This document shows, one piece after another, positions 1 through 11,280 of a stretch of DNA of 64,000 bases (its first letter is position 1; each line of letters opens with the position of its first letter). The notes beneath the pieces are model-generated. The model worked only from the letters and a program-made list of their open reading frames with translations, was not told the DNA's origin and did no database searches. The position numbers and the translations under genes are program-made. The DNA comes from Hyaloperonospora brassicae (lineage: Eukaryota > Oomycota > Peronosporomycetes > Peronosporales > Peronosporaceae). The stretch spans positions 1-64,000 of the forward strand of contig CANTFL010000395.1 in the NCBI GenBank assembly GCA_947650285.1. The letters are read 5' to 3'.

Positions 1-888
1 ACTTAGGGAATACACGTCCCTATGTGCACGCTGCGGGTTGTCAACACAACTCGCACAAGGGTCTCCACATGTGAGGCAAGGAATGCCTGCCTCACTCGAC
101 AAACAGTGCAACCGGTATCTGGCACCGGTTGGCGTTCGCTATTCGAACCTGAGGCGTACTGCCTCAAGTTTCTTGAGCCACCCTTCTCGTCCAAAATTCT
201 TTACGTTTTGGACGAACGCGTTCCACGCAGCCAAAAGCGAGGCTTTGTCACGCTTTTGGTTGCTGTTGTACCATCGATGTCTAAGGAAGACATCGGGACA
301 AAAATCTTCTTCAGCGCGAAAGTTCTTCGCGCTGGGACTCAAGCCGTGAAGCTCAGTCGCATCGAATAAGGGTATTCGATGGTGCTGGCTTGTCTCGTAA
401 GACAAGCTATTAATGAGCCGTTCGGGCAAACGCCACGGCTTCAGCTCATCACGCTTCACGGTGGTACCTTTGTTGGTACCACGGTTGTCAGTATGACGAT
501 GGGTTGCACCATCGTCAGGTCGCTCGTGCGAAGGAGCACGAGCTGATTTTGGTGATGATCAAACATACTCATCATCAGATTCGTCATCACTGCCGAACCG
601 ACTGTGTTGCAACTCACGAGTCCGTTCGTTCGGCAGTGGCCTTGGCGAACACTGAGGCGTCTCCGGTGAGCGAGACGCCTCTGCAGCATTGCCAGAGTCA
701 GACACGTCTGACTCGCCAGAGTAGATGACCTCAATGTCGGGGTCATCATGCGCACGCAGTGTGATACCGCGTGCACCTGCAGCACCTGTTGCTCCAAGCG
801 GAGAACAAGCAGCAGACGACGAATCGTCTGCCGCAGAAGCTGGCACACGCACAGACTCTGCGTGTCTTGAGTCACCCCGCATAGACAT
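1..888 (-). pseudogene. antisense ORF of a retrotransposon (decayed, partial)
   Basis: One minus-strand frame runs from an ATG at 888 to the window edge with only two stops (TGA near 559-561, TAG at 139-141), about 296 codons. The N-terminal third is acidic and Ser/Pro rich (DDPDIEVIYSGESDVSD, then DDESDDEY). The middle is basic with a motif around EEDFCPDVFLRHRWYNSNQKRD. The part near the window edge has a Cys cluster (CLTCGDPCASC). The position, just inside the 3' LTR and opposite to the element, matches the antisense frames of elements A and D. I believe proteins like this recur in oomycete retroelements, but no function is assigned. It could be gag if the element is really minus-oriented. 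Confidence 0.5.
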
Positions 889-1010
889 GTAAACTATGCG
901 AGGTCAGGTTGAGTTCTGAACGGAACTGACCCAACAAGTGCTCCCTGTCCCAATCGTGACCAACGGGTGGCCGCCATTATTTTCGATAGTCACACGGTGA
1001 CTATCAGTTC

Positions 1011-1020
1011 AGGGGGGTGA
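1011..1020 (+). other. polypurine tract
   Basis: AGGGGGGTGA lies directly before the TG of the LTR at 1021. A G-rich purine run touching the LTR is the normal primer site for plus-strand DNA synthesis, and it sets the orientation of this element. Confidence 0.6.
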
Positions 1021-1411
1021 TGTAACGGGGCAGCCCGTTACAAGGAATTGTCACTTTAAGAAAAGTGACAATTAAGAATATCAAGTCGAATATTCTTCAA
1101 ACAATATCACCGAAGCGGTGATATTGAAGGGTCGACCTAAGAGTCTGTTCATTGGTTGATATCTTGATGATATCAACCCACCAATCGCCGCAAGACGCGC
1201 GCAATGAGTGGTGACGAGACGTCACCATACACTCAGTTATATTAGCATAATTAAGTTAAGTCAAACAGAGAGACAGTAGTTAAAAGACTTAATTATATTA
1301 ATATAACAGTTCTGCTTTTACCCTACCTACGCTTCATCGCTTGCCTTGTGTACGTCTGTCGAGGCAACGATACCCTTGCGTTAAGTTCATGCAAGGGTGT
1401 ACTCCGTTACA
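1021..1411 (+). repeat. LTR (391 bp) made of successive hairpins
   Basis: The LTR starts TGTAACGGGG and ends CTCCGTTACA. It is filled with perfect inverted repeats with short loops: 1021-1029 with 1034-1042 (9 bp), 1046-1057 with 1062-1073 (12 bp), 1074-1081 with 1090-1097 (8 bp), 1102-1112 with 1116-1126 (11 bp), 1154-1163 with 1169-1178 (10 bp), 1210-1216 with 1220-1226 (7 bp), and 1372-1379 with 1391-1398 (8 bp). A longer imperfect pair joins 1236-1255 to 1286-1307. The second LTR is not in the window, so the boundaries rest on the terminal motifs and the purine tract. Confidence 0.6.
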
Positions 1412-3592
1412 GCAGGTCTATTGACGAAAGCTGCTTTTACGAATGGTTAACGTCAGCAGAGCACCCGGGACGTAGTGCACCTCATCTTGTGTACCCATAC
1501 AATGTTGCCATGAACATGGAGGTGACGAAAATGCACGAAGCGCTCTCGACGACTGTACGACATTGAACAGTTTCGTTATTTTGGCAGTAGATAGCAATAT
1601 CGAGTCATGGACTTCAGTTTGCTGAGTTTGAGGTTCCGCCGAGCGAGATGGTAAAACATACGCCTTTCAGGAAGCGCATTGATAACAGTAAAGGAACATA
1701 CAGCGGGGATCCACTGCACGTCAGAAGGCAATGGGTCAGTGCAAATAGATGGAAAACAGTTGTCACATATTTTAATGCAGTCAACCAGTGTCGTAGCGTA
1801 AGACGTAGTTCAATTCGCAGCAGTATCCACGACCACGCGTCGAATCTCTGCTAGTGCAATTTTGCAATCTGTACCACTAATCGACGTTGACTGTTGATTT
1901 TGCCGATTGCTTTTACAATACAGAAAAAACCGGCATTTCCAAGAAAAGTGGTGTGATCGCGTCGAGTCACGCTTCGTCTTTGTATCATCGTTACTGAGTC
2001 GTCGCACATTTTTCGTTTGGACTGCTCACTCATACTTTCCGAGAAAAGTGTCCGCAAATCGTTACCACACGGACCAATTCGACGGTGTAAAGCTCACACC
2101 GGTGTTCAGCCTGCAAATGTTCTTGATGGGTTCAGCAAGTGTCAGATTATGTAGCCAAACAGTGTACTGCGTGCCTCGCATAATCAACACACATGACCGT
2201 GGAACCGGAACTATCACCATGCGATGAAGCAGGCATTTTGATAGAAACTGCGTACATGGTAAGGTACGTTCTGACAGCTCGCAACGGAGGAGTCACAAAA
2301 GATGATTTAAAGTAGAGACAATATATACTGTAGATGCAAGATCCAAACTTTGTACCGCCAACAGTGCTAATCCACTGAGTCAACTTCGCACGCATGCACG
2401 CACGCAGCAATCACTAAGTTGACTTCACATTTTAATAGTGTCTACGCATCAAAAGATCCAGCTGTAAATACCACATCTTATAGCAACTGCACGGATCTCA
2501 TGTGCAAGAAACATCGCGTGACGTCCCATGTCTGGAGATGGAGCAGCAGATGTCGCCAAATCGATCGAAATCGAACTGCTTTCAACAATTCAAGTGAAGG
2601 TTTACAACAAAAGCTTAGGTCCTGCCCGTCAAGAAAACGATGTACGTGCCCTTTGTCGTGGCATGTCAATAAAAAATGGACAGGAAGCTGAGGTAATGTG
2701 AGTTGGCTAGTGACTTTCTGTACCCGTTACAAAAAAAAGATTTACCTCGTGAGGAAATGGAAATGACGATCTTAGCGTTTACTGGCGGGCTCGATAGATT
2801 TCGACCGATCGATACTTCCATCATATGTACTCATGCAAACGATCTCCACAAATGCATACTTACATGTATAGCCATTGCGAGCACAAAGACCGAAGCTATT
2901 AGTGATGTGTACGTAAGGTGCGTAAGACGAAATCCACACTCTAGGCAGCTATGGTAACTTAACTCTCGGTAGCTGTTTTCTTGTGCGTATCCTGCAAGTC
3001 ACGCATTTAATCGGCTTAAAGGCAATTATGGGCGAACAGTGCAATCGAAACAACGATCGTCGGTTTGAAACAGCGAGGATTCTCACACACCTTCGTCATC
3101 ACAATATTAGTAGCGACCTCCTCTGGACAATTTGGATTACTAGCAGCATTCACCACGCTGCGACTGCTGCCACATTACTAGCAGTTATCAGAACGTGGAG
3201 AAGACAGCTACTTATGAGATCGAGGAGGTGCGCAGCAGGTAGGCTGACTTTAACTGGTCGAAAAAGCCTGCGTCTTCAAGGTTTGCGTCTCTACGTTCCC
3301 GTGTGACACGGCAGATATGAGAGCTAACGATACAGCCGTGTCAAGTTCTCAGAAGCAAGCACGATATTTTCAGTACACATGAATCTATTTGGCTGTCATG
3401 GAAGTGCTCATGAAGGAATCGAGACACAGTGGGTATTTGTGTATTCCAACGAAGCCTGACACAAGACTTGCCACCCACATCTCGTTACTTCTCTATATCT
3501 GACATATTATCTTCATCATACTAAGCAACATCCGCTTACCGTGCAAGAGGGCCAGAAGCTCAACACATAGCAAGGCATGTTCTCATAAAACC
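1412..3592. other. unassigned spacer
   Basis: No convincing gene, RNA gene or element was found. Reading frames are short (90 codons or fewer) with no recognisable motif. A 9-bp inverted repeat (TGACACGGC / GCCGTGTCA) with a spacer of about 22 nt lies near 3303-3342. The stretch may be decayed transposon or intergenic DNA. Confidence 0.4.
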
Positions 3593-4123
3593 TGTAGCGG
3601 AGCTATACAGCTCCTTAAGTCAGAGGAAGACTCAACGCTCAATGAGCGTCTTTGAATCTACGAACCCGACTCGAAGAGTCCAAAGCTCCAAAAGCTAAGG
3701 TTTGGTTCAAAGAACCCGACTCAAAGAGTCAACAAGCTCAGAGAGCTTACGGCCCCCGTTCCAGGGGAACCAAACGATCTAAAGAATCAAACGCACTGAG
3801 TGCACAAGAAGTAGCTGCCCTAACAAGGCATTGCTACCTCCTTATCGATCGCAAGACGCCTCAGAGAGGCACGTGTCTTTTGGATCAAAATGGGAACTGA
3901 ATTTTATTTCTTCTTTTAGCCTAAAAGAACACCATAGAACAAAGTAAATAACCTAGTCGCTAATTTCCTAAATGAACCTCTAAACGATCTCGTAATCAAT
4001 GGTTGACGGACATCATTCTTCATTAATTGATACTTGTGTTCTAATATTACTTTAAAGAGGATCCCATCCCTTGTGTGTACCACATCTATTGTCGACTACC
4101 AGTCGACGTGGAACCCTGTTACA
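3593..4123 (-). repeat. Element A 3' LTR
   Basis: 531 bp; on the minus strand it starts TGTAACAGGG and ends CTCCGCTACA. It is the direct partner of 10750-11280. It contains many short hairpins with 3-4 nt loops, for example 3599-3604 with 3609-3614, 3635-3640 with 3644-3649, 3704-3708 with 3712-3716, 3734-3739 with 3743-3748 and 3858-3862 with 3866-3870. Confidence 0.9.
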
Positions 4124-4135
4124 ACCTCCCCCATC
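4124..4135 (-). other. Element A polypurine tract
   Basis: On the minus strand GATGGGGGAGGT touches the TG of the 3' LTR, the expected position of the plus-strand primer. It confirms that element A reads on the minus strand. Confidence 0.75.
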
Positions 4136-4231
4136 AGACTGACGTTTCCACAAAACGTCAATCGAATTTTTTTCTCGAAGAGGACGGTGTGTGTGCACTT
4201 CAACCTTACGGTTGGCAAAACACAAAACACC

Positions 4232-5102
4232 ATGGCATCTCCACCCCATGAGTCCTCGACTCTCTCGTCGTACCTCGGCATCGATGTGGATGTGGATTAT
4301 GGTAGCATTACCAATATCCATAGGGGAAAGAGGACAATGCCCGACTCTCCAGTGCAAGAGGCACCGCCTTTTACTGCACCAAACTTATTTGCCGAGCGTG
4401 GCGAAGCCAACGCACCATCGGCGCCGCATCAAACACCCATCGTGAGCGATGCCATCACCAAAAATCGCTCGATGAGCAACAACAGTTGGCTATCCAACGA
4501 GAGGAGGGCGCCTAGCACCGTATGCAGCTTGCTGCAGCCCTTTAGGGTCGTCGTGGCTATCTGTTCACACCAATCAATGTGGAAGAGCGTATACGCCAAC
4601 GACAGGTCGTTCCTTGGCAACATGGGCCATTGGCGCTGAGCCAACATCTTCTAATGAGGTAGCTAGCCGACAGGTTCTTCGCGAGAGGTACCTGAAACCT
4701 CACTTGACGACTAAAAGTATATACAAGTTGCGATTTGACACGCAAGCACGGGGTGCACCGGTTCCACCGATAAAGGTTATACCCATCCTCTTATTCGCAG
4801 GCGAATCTCAGGAGGAAGAAAACAACGCTTTTGTTCGCTGGGTGCATCGGAAATGACACCTCAGCAGCGTGTTAGATCTCAGAGCAAGTGCCGATGTGGC
4901 AGATATCCGCCTCGAACGAAAGCTTCGGTATGATTACGCCAAGCTTAAGGCCAAAGGCCAGTTGCGAACTCGCACACGCTATGCTCCGGCTGTGCCGGTT
5001 GATGTGGGTGTTCGTCAAGCGGTACCCAACTACTCACCTGCCTCCACCACTTTTGGTGAGAAGCTCTCTCGGTCGAGGGATGACCCTTGCCACGATGTTT
5101 AA
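4232..5102 (+). pseudogene. antisense ORF of element A (decayed)
   Basis: The frame runs opposite to gag-pol, from an ATG at 4232 about 100 bp inside the 3' LTR. The first frame runs to 4639. A second frame continues from about 4614 to 5102, with a stop at 4854-4856. The N-terminus is acidic and Pro/Ser rich (MASPPHESS, GIDVDVDYGS). The later part holds FAGESQEEENNAFVRWVHR and DVADIRLERKLRYDYAKLKAKG. Element B keeps a recognisable version (LPFAGKCSGKEIKRFIRLVDR, then LTDVRLVRKIRYEYAKTQAK). In a 62-base stretch of that alignment I count 17 differences: 5 at first, 3 at second and 9 at third codon positions of the + frame. The 3' end overlaps the end of pol. Function unknown. Confidence 0.5.
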
Positions 5103-6740
5103 AAACATCAACGGCGTATGGGTAATCCTACCAAAGGGGTATCCCAAACTCCCACGAGTTCTCCGGCTCCGGGTACCCTCGCCACTTCACCAGCAACTGG
5201 TATTTACCCAGACGACGACGTCGTTTCAGAAGTCTCTCCACATGTAACCGGTGGTTTCCTTGCTCATCGGGCAGCGTCGAAGGTGGTCGGTATACCGAAG
5301 TAGGATCATGATAGGGTGCTTCTCGAGCTATGTGGCCTCCGTGAGACATTAGGTAATACACAGAGTGCGTTTGACGCGATGCAAGATCGTGTACAGGCGT
5401 TGGAGTTAGGCCAAGCCCGGACGGAGGCCCAGCTTGACCGCCTGATACGGATTCAGCAACCGATAGCAAGGCCGACCTATGCGGCGCAAGCGCCTACAAG
5501 GTCACATAGGACGGATCCCGATACGGCTTAAGCAAGCCAACGTAGAACACGGGGTGTGTGCGCAGTTTGTGCGGAAGGTTGAGCGTATACGCAAGTCCCT
5601 ACTTGGCGACGACCGTAAATGGTCCAATGAAGCGCGGACGCAACTTTGTCTTGAAGACAGCAGACAATAAGTTTGTAGGTATCTTTTTAGAATTGAGTAG
5701 AACTTGGCCTCCGCCCTCGTAACGTTCAATACAACCTCTGCCTTTAGCATCAGCTTGTTCCTTCTGTTTGTCTTGGCTATCAGCCAGTGCGTCACGCACA
5801 TGTCGTAAGAAATTTAATCTAATCGTGCTGCGAGAAACTCGCTTACCTGTTTTGAAACAGTAGCAGGGCTGATATCAGCAAGCAGATCGGCAACTCCTCC
5901 TTCACCAAGCTTTGAACCACGCAGTGGTAGCGTTAACGGAAATCGAGGGTATGTGAGGCCGCTCATGTAAAATGGTGTGTAGCAGTTGGAAGCATGCACG
6001 GCGTTATTAAACGCAAACTCAACGACAGGGACCAGTGAGATCCAAAATTTAGGAGTGTCAAAACAAACACTGCGTGGGATGCAACCGATAAAACGATTCA
6101 CTCGATCGGTTTAGCCATTGGTCTGTAGAGGACCACAGTGGGCATGTTAAAACGGGTGCCCATCACCTTAAAGACGTACTTCCAAAACTTCACAGTTAAT
6201 TCGAGGATCTCTATCCAAGATGGTTGACCCAGGCAAGCCGAGTTATCGAAAAGCTTGATCAAAAAAAAGCGTGGCTATACCTTCACCATCAATATAGTCT
6301 GGCACCTCTGCTGAATGATCCATCTTGATCAAACGGTCAACAAAGACCACAATCCTCGTATTATCATTCGAATCCTTCGGCAATATGAAGAAGAATTCCA
6401 TACTGATGGACTTCCAACACCCCTTGGGTATAGGCAAACTAGCCAGCGGCACGGCCGCGTGAGGTGAGAAATTCACACGTTTTACAGGCACGCACGTATG
6501 TGCTCACCCATTTGTATAGTTATGGCCACCAATAGCATTGGCTAACTGAGCCATAGGTATTCTCACGACCGAGATGACCACTCAACGCAGTATAATGTGC
6601 CTCGTAGAGGATCCGATACTTCAACTCCTCATAATGAGGGACAACGATGCGAGGGGTATACTCCACATCCTTGCTATAGCACAACAGGCCCTGATCGATA
6701 GAATATCGATGTAACCTCTCACGTAAACGTGCTGACAATT
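5034..6740 (-). pseudogene. Element A integrase with C-terminal chromodomain (broken)
   Basis: This is the integrase part of Pol, which inserts element cDNA into chromosomes. In reading order: the zinc-binding region at 6740-6520 (HYTALSGHLGRENTY...CYWWP), core fragments at 6491-6243 and 6101-5814 (FAFNNAVHASNCYTPFYMSG), and the C-terminal barrel near 5640-5530 (FIGPFTVVAK, a stop, then LRTHPVFYVGLLKPYRD). A chromodomain follows near 5270-5130 (HVERLLKRRRRLGKYQLLVK, WRGYPEPENSWEF). Chromodomains in such integrases bind histone marks and steer insertion. Stops and frame changes separate the pieces, so no functional protein is possible. Bases 5716-6335 are almost identical to 15311-15930 in element B. 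Confidence 0.88.
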
Positions 6741-6869
6741 CTATGTCTGAGTCCTTAATCTCCTCGCTCCCTAGAGCACGTAGCAGAGCTAATCAGTGTT
6801 TATCCTTGGCATATGCCGTCGGATCAGGTCAGTGACCGACGACGACAGAGTCGTAACATGAGCAAGCTC

Positions 6870-8248
6870 TTAGTCAGGCCTGCGTAACAAAGCATCAGCA
6901 AAAGGATTCTGCTTGCCCAACTTACACTTCACCTCGAACTTGTACTCGGCAAAGAAGGAAAGCCAACGAGCCATTCTCTGAGAGAGGTGAGGCGACTGGA
7001 TCGCAGTGCGTAGTGACGCATGATCTGTATAGATCACAAACGGCTTACAGCCAAAAAGATGAACTCTGAAATTGACGAGAGCATACATCATTGCAAGTAT
7101 CTCTTTGTCATGAACAGGATAGTTCTTTTTTGCAGTCTTCAGCTGCCGGAACTCAATCGCAATGACCTGACCGTCCATCAGAATATGTCTGTAACAGGGC
7201 GCTGCCTATGGCAAAGTCGGATGCGTTACAGAGGACAATGAGAGATCGATCAGGATCAGGAAAAATTAAGATTGAGCATGAAGGAGACTCTCCTTTACTG
7301 CTTTAAAAGCATCATGCTCGGTGCTAGTCCAGCACCAATTCACATTCTTGTTAAGGAGATTAATTAATGGCCGAGCCATATCTGCGTAGTTAGCACTGTA
7401 CTTGTGTAAGTAAGTGGCAAGGCCAAGCCACTTACGTAAGTCCTTTTGGTTCTTTGGAACCGGCCAATCAAGTATATCTTACACCTTAGCAGAATACGCT
7501 CTAAGGCCTCTCTTACCAATGAAGCACCCTAAAAAGGGAATCTATTCTGCACCAAAGATGCACTTAGACGCGTTGGCGTACAACTTATTCGTGCGCATGC
7601 ACTCGAGCACCGCTCGTAAATGGTCTATGTGATTGTCCACATCCGACCGACCGTTCATAGCACGAATATGGCCAAGATGTCATCAAATTACTTATGTGCA
7701 TATCCTCGGTGAGGTCTGAACAATTGTGTCACAAGACGATTGAATGTAGCCGGGGCATTTGATAACCCTTGCGGCATAACAAGCCACTCCCAGAGCATAC
7801 AGCTTGGAGTGGTGACCGCTGTCAGCGGAATATCGCTTTCTCGCATGAGCAGCTGGTAATAACCATCGACTAAGTCGAGCGCACTGTACATTGTACATCC
7901 CACCGTATTGTTCTGAAGAACATCCTTCCTCGGAATTGGTGTCTGAGCCGGGATGGTGGCCGCATGAAGCTTTTTGTAAGCATGAACAATGCGCCACTTC
8001 CCATTGGGCTTTTTGACACAGAAGGTCGGTGTGGAATGGGGAGATTTGCTCTTACGTGCTATTCCTGCCGCGTGATTTGCACAAAAGAATTCGTTAATGA
8101 AGTCACACTGTTCCTTCGGTAAAGGCCGCTGCCGTGTCACGCAGTATTTAGCTCCAGGAGCCAAGTCAATTCCATGACGTACACCTCCGTCGAGAGGTAA
8201 GACGGACGGTGGGTTGTGACACACCACGTCCTGAAAATTCGTTACCAA
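6870..8248 (-). pseudogene. Element A reverse transcriptase and RNase H (broken)
   Basis: RT fingers and palm read from 8248: KSPHSTPTFCVKKPNGKWRI, then MYSALDLVDGYYQLLM with the first catalytic Asp, then MPQGLSNAPATFNRLV. The YFDD box near 7683-7694 reads stop-F-D-D because the Tyr codon has become TAA. RNase H follows at 7178-6870, including YPVHDKEILAMMYAL, VIYTDHASLRTA and LGKQNPFADALLRR. This is the standard single Ty3/Gypsy RNase H, unlike the doubled region of elements C-E. Sequence between 7688 and 7178 carries frameshifts. Confidence 0.9.
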
Positions 8249-8321
8249 ATGATATTACGGATCAAGAAGATCCTTAAGGATCGAAGATCCACTACGGGCA
8301 TCCATTGCCACCTTTGTGTCC

Positions 8322-9510
8322 TCAAGGACAGACTCGTCCAATAACGAGGATGACCAACTCAATATCGGGTCGGATGACCGCTAACTTGGATAACTCTACT
8401 GCCTGTAAGGCTTGGATAAATTTGTTGTCAGACATTTCTCCTAGCTCAAAGAGAGTGTCCAAGGATGGAAGAGTCTCAAGATTGATATTGCCATAAATCT
8501 GGATAGTCAACCCATTGACAAGTGTATATAGTGTATTGGTTCTATTTTCACTTCGTGTCTTCTTAGACGTTGGGCGTTTAGCAGTTGCCACCCGACGCTG
8601 AGATTGTTCTCTCAAAGAAATCTACCGCCTCCTAGAGGCCGGGACAGTAGGGTCCCCGTAGTTTCTATATATCTTAGCACGCTCTATACGAAAGCTCATG
8701 GCTTGAACGACATCTGGTGGAGAGATACGTAACTCGAACACTTCACCCAGTGAATTTACCGGTACTTCTTCACGTACAGCATCTGGGCCTAGCTTTGAAC
8801 ACTCTGGCTTCTCGCCACCAATTTCATTACCTACATTCAGTGATAAGCCATCTCGTCCGCTCTCACTCGATGGAATTTCACAAGCCACCCCACCCACATC
8901 AGAAAAATTACATTCTTGATGTCTCGGCCCTAATCCAACCATGCCTGCAGCATGCATTCACTCAATATCACAACGAGTATTACTCAACGGAGTATAACTC
9001 TCTTCCCATACGGTGAAAGCTCTCCACTCAATATGGATGTCATTGACATAGAAGTTAACTAACTCGGACATTTCAATCTCCAGCACATTGACATCTTCCG
9101 TCAATGGCTCGCGCCAACAGCGCTTTTGTTTTCTAGCAAAGGTGGGTTCATGACTCTCCAAAGCTTCGCTAGGAATATTGCGCGTGGCGCCTAAGGTCTT
9201 AGACCTCCAATCAATTCATGGCTCATGGCGTTCAAGCCAAGCCATACCCAGGATGAGATCATATCTCGAATCCGAATCGAGAACAAGACACCGTTCAATG
9301 CTGTCAAATTCCAAAAAAATCACATTTAAGTTCAACCGAACTTTAGGCATCGTGATGCGACTACCAGTCGCTAAACGAATCGTGATTGAATCACCCTCAT
9401 GCGCTTTAAGCGCTTCAGCGTATCGCTGACTATCCTCAAGGGAACGACGTCAAGCATTATTGAATGATTCCCCGGAGTCGATTAGTATCGACAAATGCTT
9501 CTCAAAGCCT
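8322..9510 (-). pseudogene. Element A aspartic protease and linker to RT (broken)
   Basis: The minus strand reads SILIDSGESFNNA near 9490-9450, where DSG is the catalytic triplet of retroviral-type aspartic proteases that process Gag-Pol. It continues through LATGSRITMPKVRLNL to YDLILGMAWLERHEP, the conserved second half of the fold. Two in-frame stops interrupt it. Minus-strand frames at 9161-8958, 8957-8622 and 8615-8322 form the weakly conserved link to the RT. Confidence 0.8.
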
Positions 9511-9696
9511 TTAATCTTCGCCTCGGCGACTAACAAGCCAGGCTTGTATCCACGCTCTGTGCTGGCTGGCACAGAGCTCTGTGGGTATAAGCCCTGTTAT
9601 ACCCTACCTCGTAGAGAAGCAACAGAACTCAGTTCTACCCAGTAGGGAACCCCGCGCCTACTAGTTGTCGATGTTCCCCCGTGCCATACCAGGTTT

Positions 9697-10696
9697 CTAA
9701 TTGTGGCTGGGGTTTCGGCCTATATGAGTCGGTTGTTGCTTACGCAAAGGACAAGTGGGACGCAAGTGTTTAGTGCTTCCGCACATGTAACAGCGTCCCA
9801 CCTCCTGTAGTTGCTCTGGAACATGAAGCTCCACTTCACATTTATCTTCAGCATGGCTGAGATCCATCGGTTCGGGCTTACAGTTAGCTGGGCTATTTGC
9901 TGAAGTTGCCCTCGCATAGCTTGGATTGTACCCATTGCAACCAAGTCTTGCCGACTTGAAGTTGTGCTCAGCATTCTGAGCGATGCTCACAGCCTCCTCA
10001 AAAGTCGAGGGATTGACTCGAAAGACCTCGGTCCTGGCAATGCCAGTGCAAAGTCCTTCGATGAAGACTGTCACATAGACGGTCTCAAAGAGAGGGTCAG
10101 ACTGAATAGCAGCCATCAGAGTTCTCAACTCTTAAACATAGTCCGTTAACTCATTATTACCCTAATGGGTAGACAAGAAGCATGAGCGCAAGATAAAAGT
10201 CTGGTTAGGCGGTGAGAAAACTCGCATGAGGTCTAACTTGAGCGAATTTCATGTGAAAAACGCCAAGTCGACCGACATACCACACGTCAGAGCCCACTCT
10301 CTAGCTCTTCTATCGAGCTTGAAGATAGCCAGCAAGGCTCGCTGGTATTCCAGTGGGATAAGGCCAGAGCTCATGGCCATCTCAATCTTACGTTTCCAGA
10401 GGGTCAAGTTTCCCCTCCTTCCCGGATTAATGTTTAGCGTCCACCCGAAGGGGACGAGGCTTATCCTCTTCATCTGGCATCTCCACGTAGCGTGTCGGCA
10501 TATCCGACGCTACCTGGTTTTGAACCAGACGTAGAAGGGCCGTTTCATACTGCATGAAGGTCTCGACTCGTGCAGTAATAACATCGGAACCTTGTGCAGC
10601 TAGAAACTCCACATACTCTGGGTCTACGGCCGCGGTCATCTTCTCAAGCGCGACTTTTTGAACCTTAGAGAGGGGTGTAAATTGATCCATCCTCAC
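9697..10696 (-). pseudogene. Element A gag (broken)
   Basis: The reading starts at 10696 (MDQFTPLSKVQKVALEKM) about 50 bp inside the 5' LTR. It passes through the capsid-like region near 10473-10249 (LTLWKRKIEMAMSSGLI) and 10128-9960 (LRTLMAAIQ in a near-open frame, FIEGLCTGIARTEVFRVNPS). It ends with one CCHC zinc knuckle (CYMCGSTKHLRPTC, near 9800-9760) that would bind element RNA. At least one frameshift near 10430 and stops near 10250-10140 split it. Confidence 0.85.
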
Positions 10697-10749
10697 AGAG
10701 GATCAGTCGTTACCGACTCAGGCTTATATTGACTACTAATGATATCAAG

Positions 10750-11280
10750 TGTAGCGGAGCTATACAGCTCCTTAAGCCAGAGGAAGACTCAACGCTCAAT
10801 GAGCGTCTTTGAATCTACGAACCCGACTCGATGAGTCCAAAGCTCCAAAAGCTAAGGTTTGGTTCAAAGAACCCGACTCAAAGAGTCAACAAGCTCAGAG
10901 ATCTTACGGCCCCCGTTCCAGGGGAACCAAACGATCTAAAGAATCAAAAGCACTGAGTGCACAAGGAGTAGCTGCCTTAACAAGGCATTGCTACCTCCTT
11001 ATCGATCGCAAGACGCCTCAGAGAGGCACGTGTCTTTTGGATCAAAATGGGAACTGAATTTTATTTCTTCTTTTAGCCTAAAAGAACACCATAGAACAAA
11101 GTAAATAACCTAGTCGCTAATTTCCTAAATAAACCTCTAAACGATCTCGTAATCAATGGTTGACGGACATCATTCTTCATTGATTGATACTTGTGTTCTA
11201 ATATTACTTTAAAGAGGATCCCATCCCTTGTGTGTACCACATCTATTGTCGACTACCAGTCTACGTGTAAACCCGTTACA
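10750..11280 (-). repeat. Element A 5' LTR
   Basis: 531 bp, on the minus strand TGTAACGGGT to CTCCGCTACA, partner of 3593-4123 with about 12 differences. Two changes touch hairpins: a GAA loop became GAT near 10838, and one stem was broken near 10905. Confidence 0.9.

Larger units (their letters stand above)
1..1411 (+). mobile_element. 3' end of a Ty3/Gypsy-type LTR retrotransposon, cut by the window start
   Basis: The segment holds, in + orientation, an internal region, a purine-rich tract (1011-1020) and an LTR (1021-1411) with TGTAACGG / CCGTTACA ends. Purine tract followed by TG is the order expected at a 3' LTR, so the element should read on the + strand and its gag-pol would lie left of the window. 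The visible internal part instead carries a long reading frame on the opposite strand. If the element were minus-oriented, that frame would be gag and 1021-1411 the 5' LTR. No TGG-type primer site follows the LTR in that direction, so the + reading is preferred. The family differs from the other elements here. Confidence 0.6.
3593..11280 (-). mobile_element. Element A: complete but decayed Ty3/Gypsy chromodomain retrotransposon
   Basis: Two direct 531-bp LTRs (3593-4123 and 10750-11280) enclose, on the minus strand, gag, protease, RT, RNase H, integrase and a chromodomain, the standard Ty3/Gypsy order with a chromovirus-type integrase tail. The LTRs differ at about 12 of 531 positions by eye, so the insertion is not very recent. 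Every coding segment carries stops or frameshifts. An antisense frame lies between the chromodomain and the 3' LTR. Flanking bases (AAACC left, GTACC right) do not form a clean target-site duplication. The first minus-strand bases after the 5' LTR (CTTGATATCATTAG) only loosely resemble an initiator-tRNA primer site. Confidence 0.9.

Noticed and set aside
5118..5531. + strand frames opposite the element A chromodomain, one with a coiled-coil look
   Set aside because: The minus strand here clearly encodes the integrase C-terminus and chromodomain, so the + frames are treated as shadows and the antisense ORF is ended at 5102.
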